This document shows, in pieces, positions 53,325 to 61,200 of a stretch of DNA of 64,000 bases (within the stretch, counting starts at the first letter, position 1; every line of letters begins with the position of its first letter). The DNA is taken from the NCBI RefSeq assembly GCF_002754315.1, contig NZ_PEFE01000001.1, positions 682,001 through 746,000 on the forward strand, read 5' to 3'. A model generated the notes under the pieces. That model made no database searches. It saw nothing but the letters and a program-made list of their open reading frames with translations, and had not been told where the DNA came from. Made by a program: the position numbers and the translations under genes. Source of the stretch: Flavobacterium sp. 11 (GTDB lineage Bacteria; Bacteroidota; Bacteroidia; Flavobacteriales; Flavobacteriaceae).

Positions 53325-54419
53325 TTATTTATTAAACACCTGCAAAACAGGTAATGCTTTATTATTAAAATCATAAAAGGCCTGATTTTCAAAAGTAGAG
53401 CCATTTGCGGCTTGATTCCCTTTAAAAGAAATCCATTCGCCTCCCCAATACGCAAATCCCAAGCCGTATTCAGACTCTTTTACGACTGTTTTTATTGCCA
53501 ATACAAAACTTTTTTGCCCATCAGGAGTTGCAGGATAACCTGAAACCAGTTGTGTGTCTAAACCAACAATATTATTGGTCCAGTCATTATATCCTAACGT
53601 AAACGGATAAGCCGTTTCAGCAATGATTACTTTTTTATTGTATGTTTTTCCTAACGTATTAATGGTCGTTTTGACAACTTCTAAATCTTTTCCGTGCCAA
53701 ATCGGGTAATAGGATAAACCAATATAATCGTAATCTACACTTTTAATTTTATTAAAAAACCAATTAGTATCCGAAGCTTTAACACCTGCATAATGAATCA
53801 TTATCTTGGTATTTGGCGCTTTGGTACGAATAGTTGCACTTGCCGCAGATAATAAGGCCAGGCATTGAACTTCCTGATTAATTAAATGACCTTGTGGCCA
53901 AAGCAATCCACTATTTATTTCATTCCCTATTTGTATAATATCAGGATTAATTTCTGTAATAATTGTCGAAGTATAAGTAGCTACCGCCGTTTTTAAATCT
54001 GTAAAAGACAAATTTTTCCATTCAGCTGGTATCGTTTGCACTGCAGGATCAGCCCATGTGTCTGAATAATGAACGGTTAACCAAACTTTCATTCCTGCTT
54101 TTTTCACACGTGCCGCCAAAGCTTTTACTTCAGTCATTCCTGAATGTCCGTTTGAAGGGTTTTTCCAAAGACGAATTCGTACCGCATTACAACCTGCAGT
54201 TTTTAAAGTCGTAAGCATATCTTCCGCTTTGGTATTGTTGTATAAAATAGTTCCAGAACTTTCTATTTCCGGCAGAAAAGAAATATCCGCAGCTCTTATA
54301 AAAGTATCTTCCGCAACTGGCGGTTCAACTATTGGCGTTTCATTTGTATCATTGGCTGAACAAGAAAAAAACATTCCCAAGAGTGCAAATACTCCAAAAA
54401 CAAAAATGTGTTTTTTCAT
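53325..54419 (-). CDS. GH53 endo-beta-1,4-galactanase, lipoprotein, copy B
   Basis: A second GH53 enzyme of 364 residues with lipobox C20 (MFFSC) followed by an Asp/Glu/Asn-containing stretch that might act as a surface export signal. Acid/base Glu lies in QIGNEINSGLLWPQG near 166-180 and the nucleophile in IIAETAYPF near 269, the classical GH53 form. It precedes copy A by 6 bases and follows galM by 1 base. Different nucleophile surroundings in A (EVGGEY) and B (ETAYPF) could mean different chain-length preference. Confidence 0.92.
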   Translation of the reverse strand: MKKHIFVFGVFALLGMFFSCSANDTNETPIVEPPVAEDTFIRAADISFLPEIESSGTILYNNTKAEDMLTTLKTAGCNAVRIRLWKNPSNGHSGMTEVKALAARVKKAGMKVWLTVHYSDTWADPAVQTIPAEWKNLSFTDLKTAVATYTSTIITEINPDIIQIGNEINSGLLWPQGHLINQEVQCLALLSAASATIRTKAPNTKIMIHYAGVKASDTNWFFNKIKSVDYDYIGLSYYPIWHGKDLEVVKTTINTLGKTYNKKVIIAETAYPFTLGYNDWTNNIVGLDTQLVSGYPATPDGQKSFVLAIKTVVKESEYGLGFAYWGGEWISFKGNQAANGSTFENQAFYDFNNKALPVLQVFNK

Positions 54420-54420
54420 A

Positions 54421-55473
54421 TTAAAAAGATTGAAATTTATAAATGGTTTTGTGATAATACAGCTCTTCTTTTCTCAAAACTGAGTTGGGAAAATGCTTGT
54501 AATTTGGTGCATTAGGGAAATTTTGCGTCTCAAAACAAATACCGCTCAAAGCATGGTAATCCGCATTTTCTTTCCCTTTTAAAGTATTAAAACAATTACC
54601 GCCAACATAAATATGAACACCCGGCTGATTGGTATACACTGACATTTTTAAATTATTGCTTTTATTGAAAAGTGAAGCTGCAAATTCATTTTCTTTATTC
54701 AAAATAAAGGTATTGTCAATTTTAGAAGGACACTTTCTTGGTGATGTAAAATCAAACGGACAATTTGCTACGTTCAAAAACCTTCCAGTTGGAATATTCT
54801 CATTGGTTGTTTCTAACAATCTATGCGAGTTGACCATTATTTCTTGTTCAGAAACATTGGATTTGTGACCATCAAGATTAAAATAACTGTGATGCGTTAA
54901 ATTCACAACAGTATCTTCTGTAGTTGATGCCGTGTAATTTATAATTAATTCATTTGCATCAGATAAAGTATACGTCAATTCAACCGTTAAATCCCCAGGG
55001 AAATTTTCTTCTTGATGAGGGCTAAAATAAGCTAACGTTATAGAAGGACTTTTACCGTTATTTATATTTTTGACTTTCCATATTTTTTGACTGAAACCAC
55101 TATTTCCACCATGTAAGGAATGATCCTTATAATTCTTTTTTAAACGAATTGATTCGCCATTTAATACAAATTCGCTGTCGTTTATTCTTCCTGCAAATCT
55201 TCCTACTGTTGCTCCAAAGTAAGGCGCGCTTTCCAAATCAAATGATTTGATGTAAGCCTCTAAAGTATCAAAACCCAAAACCACATCTACAAATTCACCG
55301 TTTTTCAGTGGCATTTTCAACGAGGTAATAGTTGCACCATAATTAGTAACTTTAAGCTGCATTCCGTTTTTGTTTGTCAATTCATAAAGAGAAACCTCTT
55401 CGCCATCTGATGTAAAACCAAATAATTTCATTGCAGAACTAGCTTTAAAATGTGATATGTGTTTTATTTTCAT
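54421..55473 (-). CDS. galM: Galactose mutarotase (aldose 1-epimerase)
   Basis: This enzyme converts beta- to alpha-galactose for galactokinase. Catalytic and binding motifs are visible: GRFAGRI near 94, HSLHGGNSGFS near 118-128, LTHHSYFNLDG near 192-202 with the catalytic His, and QPGVHIYVGG near 290. No signal peptide is seen, so it acts in the cytoplasm after import. It is the first gene of the operon galM, GH53B, GH53A, GH2, galK, galT, galE and is divergent from the GntR-type gene. Confidence 0.94.
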   Translation of the reverse strand: MKIKHISHFKASSAMKLFGFTSDGEEVSLYELTNKNGMQLKVTNYGATITSLKMPLKNGEFVDVVLGFDTLEAYIKSFDLESAPYFGATVGRFAGRINDSEFVLNGESIRLKKNYKDHSLHGGNSGFSQKIWKVKNINNGKSPSITLAYFSPHQEENFPGDLTVELTYTLSDANELIINYTASTTEDTVVNLTHHSYFNLDGHKSNVSEQEIMVNSHRLLETTNENIPTGRFLNVANCPFDFTSPRKCPSKIDNTFILNKENEFAASLFNKSNNLKMSVYTNQPGVHIYVGGNCFNTLKGKENADYHALSGICFETQNFPNAPNYKHFPNSVLRKEELYYHKTIYKFQSF

Positions 55474-55481
55474 GATTTATT

Positions 55482-55511
55482 TATGAAATGTGAAAACCAA
55501 AAGTAAAATAA
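55482..55511 (-). promoter_or_regulatory. Candidate promoter of the galactan/galactose operon
   Basis: Contains minus-strand TACTTTTG (55498-55505), a TAnnTTTG match, 24 bases from the galM start. It matches the symporter promoter segment at 26 of 30 bases. Confidence 0.55.
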
Positions 55512-55527
55512 TTATTATCAGTTACAT

Positions 55528-55543
55528 ACCAGTACCCACCAGT
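55528..55543. promoter_or_regulatory. Candidate operator of the GntR-type regulator
   Basis: ACCAGT is repeated at 55528-55533 and 55538-55543, exactly 10 bp apart, in the divergent galM/gntR-type intergenic region. One helical turn between half-sites fits a regulator bound to one face of DNA. Confidence 0.4.
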
Positions 55544-55574
55544 TTTTGTATCTTGCGAAAAAATTCATTCATTT

Positions 55575-56573
55575 ATGAAAATTATTTCGATTCAAAATAA
55601 TCTTGGAATTCCTAAATACAAACAAATTATCATTACTGTTGAGAAGGGAATTGAAGAAGGAAAATTAATAAAAGGAGACAAACTTCCCTCTGTAAACAAA
55701 GTCAGTTTAGAGTTTTCACTGTCTCGTGATACGGTTCTACTGGCCTATGATGAATTAAAAAAAAGAGGTATTATTTATGCAATTCCTGGAAAAGGATATT
55801 ATGTAAAAAGTATCGCGGTTACCATAAAACAAAGGATATTTTTACTTTTTGATGAATTAAATATTTTCAAAGAAGACATCTACAACTCATTCTTGGAAAA
55901 CATTGGGAATGACGTTCAGGTTGATATTTTCTTTCATCATTTTAATATTCAAGTTTTCCAAAAACTAATAAATGACAGTAATGGAAATTATACAAAATAC
56001 ATCATTATGCCTACCAATTTGGCTGAGGCGGCATCAGTTATAGAAACCCTACCAGTAAACGAAGTTTATATATTAGATCAAACCAATCCTGGACTAAATT
56101 CCTTTCCTGCGGTATATCAAAATCATAAAAAAGACATCTATGAAGGATTAATGAAAGCAAAATCCCGCTTAGTCAAATACAATAAAATAATCATGATATT
56201 TCCTGGATTTAGAGAACCTCTAGGAATGAAAATTGGTTTCGAAAACTTTTGTGAAAATTTTATTTTTGACCACGAAACCATCACTGAATTCAACAATAGA
56301 GCTATAGAAGCAGGAGAAGTTTATGTGATTCCAAATGACCGAGATTTAGTTCGTGTTATCGAAAAATCAAAGCTTCAAAACTTACAATTAGGGCGCGATT
56401 TTGGCATTATTTCCTATAACGAAACCCCTCTAAAAAAAGTAGTTGCCAATGGAATTACAACCATTTCCACCAATTTTGAAGCTATGGGGAAAATTTTGGC
56501 AGAGATGATTCTACAAGGTAAAAAAGAACAAATAGAAAACAAAAGCACGTTAATAATTCGAAATTCATTGTAG
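55575..56573 (+). CDS. GntR-family regulator with LacI-type sugar sensor domain
   Basis: A 332-residue regulator. The winged helix is at residues 10-78, with SLSRDTVLLAYDELKKRGII as the recognition region. The remainder is a periplasmic-binding-protein-like effector domain as in LacI-type regulators (the closing segment GITTISTNFEAMGKILAEMI is characteristic). The effector is probably galactose or a galactoside, since it is divergent from the galM operon. It has its own terminator. Confidence 0.85.
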   Translation: MKIISIQNNLGIPKYKQIIITVEKGIEEGKLIKGDKLPSVNKVSLEFSLSRDTVLLAYDELKKRGIIYAIPGKGYYVKSIAVTIKQRIFLLFDELNIFKEDIYNSFLENIGNDVQVDIFFHHFNIQVFQKLINDSNGNYTKYIIMPTNLAEAASVIETLPVNEVYILDQTNPGLNSFPAVYQNHKKDIYEGLMKAKSRLVKYNKIIMIFPGFREPLGMKIGFENFCENFIFDHETITEFNNRAIEAGEVYVIPNDRDLVRVIEKSKLQNLQLGRDFGIISYNETPLKKVVANGITTISTNFEAMGKILAEMILQGKKEQIENKSTLIIRNSL

Positions 56574-56588
56574 CAATTCAATCTTCTT

Positions 56589-56630
56589 ATGGCAATACTA
56601 TTTTTAAAAAATTAGTATTGCCATTTTTTA
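56589..56630 (+). terminator. Terminator of the GntR-type regulator gene
   Basis: Perfect 12-bp stem ATGGCAATACTA / TAGTATTGCCAT with a 12-base AT loop and a T-run. Confidence 0.85.
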
Positions 56631-56713
56631 TTGGCAAAAAAAATGCGATTCTTATTTTAAAATTGCAAGAAAAAAATTTATTTGTCATTCTTAAAAAAAT
56701 TTGTTTACATTTG

Positions 56714-56734
56714 TAAATGTATTTTTTACACTTA
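56714..56734. promoter_or_regulatory. Candidate 21-bp operator site S2, transketolase
   Basis: TAAATGTA-ttttt-TACACTTA; one arm mismatch. It is overlapped by a further palindrome TTTACA-TT-TGTAAA at 56704-56717. It lies 239 bases before the transketolase start; I see nothing else definite between 56750 and 56972. Confidence 0.6.
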
Positions 56735-56972
56735 TTATTATTTTTCACACAGAGCTACTAAAAAAGAAGCTGTTACTAATTAAATTTTGGTTTAAATGTA
56801 AAATATATTTTATCTGACACTGATTTTGTCGGTTAGTCAGGATGAATTTTTTAAGCTCTAATTTTAATATAGGAAAAAGTAAAATTTGCTACCGCTTATA
56901 AAACTTTGGACACAAATAATAAAACGAATCATATTATACTATTCAAAAAACATTTAATTTTACAATTTAAAC

Positions 56973-59012
56973 ATGAATAAAAAAATTGACAATTTAGCTG
57001 CTGACAATATTAGAGCATTAGCTATTTCGATGGTAGAAAAAGCGAATTCAGGCCATCCTGGAGGAGCCATGGGAGGCGCAGATTTTTTGCACATTTTATA
57101 TACTGAGTACTTAAAATTTGACCCGACAGAAATGGATTGGTCATTCAGGGACCGTTTCTTTATGGATGCAGGACACCTTTCAGCCTTGATGTATTCCCAA
57201 TATTATTTGTTGGGCAATTACAAAAAAGAGGATTTACAAAGCTTCAGACAATGGGGTTCCGTCACTCCTGGTCATCCGGAAGTAGATGTGCTTAGAGGAA
57301 TAGAAAACACTTCCGGACCTTTGGGACAAGGACACGCAATGGGAGTGGGTGCTGCTATCGCCGCCAAATTTCTAGAGGCCAGATTCAAGGGAATTTTCAA
57401 TCACAAAATATACGGTTTCATCACAGATGGTGGTGTTCAGGAAGAAATTTCTCAGGGAGCGGGTAGAATCGCCGGACATTTAGGTTTGAACAATTTCATC
57501 ATGTTTTATGATTCGAATGATGTACAGCTTTCGTCCATGACAGATGAAGTAACTTCAGAGAATACAGCTATGAAATACGAAGCTTGGGGATGGAAAGTCA
57601 TCACAATTGACGGACACGACCACGAGCAAATCAGAAAAGCATTGAACGAAGCCAATGAAGAATCAGAAAAACCAACCTTAATAATTGGAAAAACGATTAT
57701 GGGAAAAGGTTGCGTTACCACCAATGGCGATATATATGAAGGCGAATGTGAACTGCACGGAAAACCTATTGGTGATACCAAAGCCGATTATGTAAAAACC
57801 TTACTAAACCTTGGAGCAAATCCTGAAAATCCTTTTGCAATCTATGAAGATGTGGCAACACATTATGATAAAATAAAAGCCAAAAAATCTGAAGAGGCCG
57901 CGTACAAAAAGCATCATGTAGCCACTTGGAAAAAAGAAAACCCTGCATTGGCTCAAAAAATGGATTCATTTCTATCCGGAAAACTTCCAGAACTGGATTT
58001 GAGTAATGTAGTCCAAAAAGCAAATGCCGCAACAAGAGATGCCTCATCGGCAGTATTAGCTTACTTAGCGGAACACGTGGAAAACATGATTGTTTCTTCG
58101 GCAGATTTATCCAACAGTGATAAGACGGATGGTTTCTTAAAAAAATCTTCTGTTTTACAAAAAAATGACTTCAGTGGTGCCTTTTTACAAGCCGGAGTGG
58201 CAGAATTGACCATGACTTCTATTGCTAACGGAATTGCCCTTCACGGAGGTGTTATCCCAGTAGTAGCAACCTTTTTTGTATTCTCGGATTACATGAAACC
58301 TGCCATTCGATTAGCCGCAATTCAGGAATTACCGGTAAAATATGTTTTAACACACGATTCTTTCCGAGTGGGCGAAGACGGACCAACCCACCAACCTATT
58401 GAACAGGAAGCACAAATGCGTTTGTTGGAAAAAATAAAAAACCATTCGGGGCATCAAAGTTTATTAGCGCTCCGCCCTGCCGATGCTATTGAAACTTCAG
58501 TGGCATGGGATATGGCTTTGAAAAACACCACTACCCCAACAGCTTTGATTCTTTCGAGACAAAACATCAAGGACATTCCTGCAATAGGAACTTCAAGATA
58601 TGAAGAAGCAACCGAAGCTAAAAAAGGAGGTTATTTGGTTAAATCTACACCAAATCCTGACATTACATTAATCGCAAATGGATCAGAAGTGGCCACCCTT
58701 TTGGAAGCTGCAATTATTTTAGAAAAAGAAAAAAATCTAACTATAAACGTAGCCTCAATTATATCTGAAGGTTTGTTCAAATCACAACCAAAAGCGTATC
58801 AGGAAAGCATTATTCCAAAAGGAAAATTAGTGTTCGGACTTACTGCCGGACTGCCGGTAAACTTAGAAGGCTTAATTGGCGACAGCGGAAAAATAGTTGG
58901 ATTAGAGCATTTTGGATATTCAGCACCAGCAAGTGTATTGGATCAAAAATTTGGATTTACAAGTGAAAGCGTTTGCACAGAAATCCTAAACTACATTGAA
59001 GAAAATAAATAA
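56973..59012 (+). CDS. tkt: Transketolase
   Basis: A thiamine-diphosphate enzyme moving two-carbon units between pentose and other sugar phosphates. It is a full-length single chain of 679 residues. Key motifs: KANSGHPGGAMGGADF near 22-37, TSGPLGQGHAMGVG near 113-126, the thiamine-binding GDGGVQEE-type segment (here TDGGVQEE) near 153, and HDSFRVGEDGPTHQPIEQ near 468-485. Transaldolase follows by 20 bases, giving a non-oxidative pentose phosphate pair. The paired genes next to a probable arabinose regulator suggest a role in pentose use. Confidence 0.95.
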   Translation: MNKKIDNLAADNIRALAISMVEKANSGHPGGAMGGADFLHILYTEYLKFDPTEMDWSFRDRFFMDAGHLSALMYSQYYLLGNYKKEDLQSFRQWGSVTPGHPEVDVLRGIENTSGPLGQGHAMGVGAAIAAKFLEARFKGIFNHKIYGFITDGGVQEEISQGAGRIAGHLGLNNFIMFYDSNDVQLSSMTDEVTSENTAMKYEAWGWKVITIDGHDHEQIRKALNEANEESEKPTLIIGKTIMGKGCVTTNGDIYEGECELHGKPIGDTKADYVKTLLNLGANPENPFAIYEDVATHYDKIKAKKSEEAAYKKHHVATWKKENPALAQKMDSFLSGKLPELDLSNVVQKANAATRDASSAVLAYLAEHVENMIVSSADLSNSDKTDGFLKKSSVLQKNDFSGAFLQAGVAELTMTSIANGIALHGGVIPVVATFFVFSDYMKPAIRLAAIQELPVKYVLTHDSFRVGEDGPTHQPIEQEAQMRLLEKIKNHSGHQSLLALRPADAIETSVAWDMALKNTTTPTALILSRQNIKDIPAIGTSRYEEATEAKKGGYLVKSTPNPDITLIANGSEVATLLEAAIILEKEKNLTINVASIISEGLFKSQPKAYQESIIPKGKLVFGLTAGLPVNLEGLIGDSGKIVGLEHFGYSAPASVLDQKFGFTSESVCTEILNYIEENK

Positions 59013-59032
59013 ACATTTAAATAAATAAAGAC

Positions 59033-59689
59033 ATGAAATTTTTTATAGACACAGCAAATTTAAAAGACATAAAAGAAGCTAATGATTTAGGAATTCTGGA
59101 TGGTGTAACCACAAATCCTTCGCTAATGGCGAAAGAAGGAATCACTGGTGCAGATAATATTATTGCTCATTATGTGAAAATATGCGAATTAGTTGACGGT
59201 GATGTTAGTGCCGAAGTAATTTCGACAGATTTTGCAGGTATGGTTGCCGAAGGTGAAAAACTGGCTGCTTTACATCCTCAAATCGTGGTGAAAATTCCCA
59301 TGATTAAAGACGGAATAAAAGCGATAAAATACTTTTCGAATAAAGGAATAAAAACCAATTGCACCTTGGTATTTTCAGCAGGACAAGCCTTACTTGCCGC
59401 CAAAGCCGGCGCCACTTATGTTTCGCCCTTCATCGGAAGATTAGATGATATTTCTACAGATGGAATGGCATTGATTGCCGAAATCAAGCTGATTTATGAT
59501 AATTACGGATATGAAACACAAATTTTGGCGGCATCCGTTCGTCACGTCATGCACATTTTAAATTGTGCTAAAATTGGCGCCGATGTCATAACCGGACCAT
59601 TAAGCGCTATTGAAGGTTTACTAAAACATCCGCTTACGGATAGTGGTTTAGCCACTTTCTTAGCCGATTATAATAAAGGAAACAGTTAG
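59033..59689 (+). CDS. Transaldolase, short FSA/TalC-like type
   Basis: This enzyme transfers dihydroxyacetone units in the pentose phosphate pathway. The Schiff-base lysine is K87 in VVKIPM. The start [10 protein letters not shown] and DGVTTNPSL at residues 23-31 are family signatures. At 218 residues it belongs to the short decameric transaldolase / fructose-6-phosphate aldolase group; the separation between these two activities depends on an active-site residue I cannot judge reliably here. Co-transcription with transketolase favours transaldolase. Confidence 0.92.
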   Translation: MKFFIDTANLKDIKEANDLGILDGVTTNPSLMAKEGITGADNIIAHYVKICELVDGDVSAEVISTDFAGMVAEGEKLAALHPQIVVKIPMIKDGIKAIKYFSNKGIKTNCTLVFSAGQALLAAKAGATYVSPFIGRLDDISTDGMALIAEIKLIYDNYGYETQILAASVRHVMHILNCAKIGADVITGPLSAIEGLLKHPLTDSGLATFLADYNKGNS

Positions 59690-59820
59690 GAATTTAAATT
59701 TTATTTGGGACTGCACTTTGCCATTCTAAGAGTAGTTTGCATTTATAAAACTATTCTGGAAATCATTGAAGTTGTAGTCAATCAAAGAATTAAAGAATAG
59801 TTTTTTCAGGATTAATTATA

Positions 59821-59856
59821 AAAAAAGGAAGCCTCAATTAAGAGACTTCCTTTTTT
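59821..59856. terminator. Bidirectional terminator between transaldolase and Nudix regulator
   Basis: A stem AAAAAAGGAAG / CTTCCTTTTTT with a small inner CTC/GAG pair. T-runs on both strands serve the two convergent genes. Confidence 0.85.
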
Positions 59857-59879
59857 AGTTTATGATTATAAAGAATGAC

Positions 59880-60569
59880 TTATAGGTTTAAAACAAAATC
59901 ATTCAAGAGTTTTGCATCGTATTTTTCTTTATCAAAAGTATAAAGATAAGATCCTTTTCTGGAGGACATCATGTCTTTCTCTTCGAGTTTTATCAGAATA
60001 TCCAGTGAGTTTATTTTGCTGATGAAGTTTCTTTTATCCAATTCTTTACTAAGAATCGCTTCGTATAATTCCAACAGTTGGCGCATGGTGAATTTCTCCG
60101 GTAAAAGTTCAAATCCAACAGGCTTGATAGACGTTCTATAACGCAATCTTCTTATGGCATGTCTTAACATCGTGTCGTGGTCAAAAATCAATTTTGGAGC
60201 ATTCGCAACGCTAAACCATTGTGCATGATAGTTTTGAATTAATTCTGCATTATGGTTTTCAATATTGATTAATGCAAAATAAGCAACCGAAATAGTTCTT
60301 TCTACAGGATCACGGTCAATCTCACTATAGGCATGCAATTGTTCCATGTAAATATCTTGAAGACCGGTGTAGGAATCTAGTATTCTGATGGCAGCGCTAT
60401 CTAATACTTCATCTTTCTTAAGAAATCCACCAATTAAAGACCATTTGCCTTTTTCAGGTTCAAAATCTCTTTTAATCAAAAGTATTTTTAAGCCTTCGTT
60501 ATCAAAACCAAAAATGATACAATCTACTGCCAGTAAAACTTTATCAGCAGAACTATAACTATTTAACAT
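59880..60569 (-). CDS. Nudix-fold transcriptional regulator, NrtR/AraR-like
   Basis: This 229-residue protein has a Nudix domain at about 10-145 and a winged-helix DNA-binding domain at about 150-229. The Nudix box is degenerate: GG at 47-48 begins it, but the catalytic REUxEE block reads RILDSY, so hydrolysis is unlikely and ligand sensing is expected. This matches NrtR-type regulators, of which AraR of Bacteroides thetaiotaomicron responds to arabinose. Location beside transketolase/transaldolase and a SusC gene fits an AraR-like role. A member of the 21-bp palindrome family lies upstream of it, which suggests autoregulation. Confidence 0.85.
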   Translation of the reverse strand: MLNSYSSADKVLLAVDCIIFGFDNEGLKILLIKRDFEPEKGKWSLIGGFLKKDEVLDSAAIRILDSYTGLQDIYMEQLHAYSEIDRDPVERTISVAYFALINIENHNAELIQNYHAQWFSVANAPKLIFDHDTMLRHAIRRLRYRTSIKPVGFELLPEKFTMRQLLELYEAILSKELDKRNFISKINSLDILIKLEEKDMMSSRKGSYLYTFDKEKYDAKLLNDFVLNL

Positions 60570-60621
60570 AATATGTTTTTTAGGGTAAATATATAAACTT
60601 CTCTAAAGGTTTCATAATTTA

Positions 60622-60642
60622 TTAATGTTGATTTTACACTTA
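60622..60642. promoter_or_regulatory. Candidate 21-bp operator site S3, Nudix regulator
   Basis: TTAATGTT-gattt-TACACTTA, 52 bases upstream of the regulator start. Bases 60624-60642 are identical to 61060-61078 upstream of susC (19 of 19). Confidence 0.6.
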
Positions 60643-60993
60643 GTCTATTAAAACCCTGTAATCCCAAAAAAAATTCGTTTAATAAACTCCTCAATACTAT
60701 TTCGCAGATTTGATTTTCACAAAGAACGGTTTCATTAATTAGTAATAGCAAAACTTCAAAACTGCAGATTAAACCATTTATTTTTCTTGTATTTCAATCG
60801 ATTGCGAAGAATATTCGCCATTTATTGACCCGAAAATTAGTTTTTCATAAAAAACAATACGCCAAAATGAAGACTTTTTTTACAATATCACTCTGATTTT
60901 CAAATTAAAACTGATTTAAAAGGCAATTATTCCGCTGTTTTATAAAATAATTTTCACGGGCAATTTATTGTAGAAATGTTTGTTTTTTTACAT

Positions 60994-61014
60994 AAAGTGT
61001 AAATTTTACACAAA
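60994..61014. promoter_or_regulatory. Candidate 21-bp operator site S4, susC
   Basis: AAAGTGTA-aattt-TACACAAA; GTGTAAA and TTTACAC form an inner perfect palindrome around one base at 60997-61011. Confidence 0.55.
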
Positions 61015-61027
61015 TTAACTCCAAAAA

Positions 61028-61078
61028 CAGATGTATTTTTTACAAAAACATAATTTTAAAATGTTGATTTTACACTTA
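61028..61078. promoter_or_regulatory. Candidate operator sites S5 and S6, susC
   Basis: S5 is CAGATGTA-ttttt-TACAAAAA (61028-61048), weak in its outer arms. S6 is AAAATGTT-gattt-TACACTTA (61058-61078). Their starts are 30 bp apart. Confidence 0.5.
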
Positions 61079-61156
61079 ATTTAAAAAATGCATTTTTTTT
61101 TCCTCTTTTTTTTATCATATTAATTTGTTTTTGTGCTTTTTTTTTAATTAAATTTA

Positions 61157-61177
61157 CAAATGTAAAACACACACTTA
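61157..61177. promoter_or_regulatory. Candidate 21-bp operator site S7, susC leader
   Basis: CAAATGTA-aaaca-CACACTTA, ending 23 bases before the susC start. It overlaps another palindrome TTTACA-AA-TGTAAA (61153-61166). Apart from S3-S7, the 631-base divergent region 60570-61200 is AT-rich and shows no gene. Confidence 0.5.
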
Positions 61178-61200
61178 TAATTAACCTAAATAATAACCGA

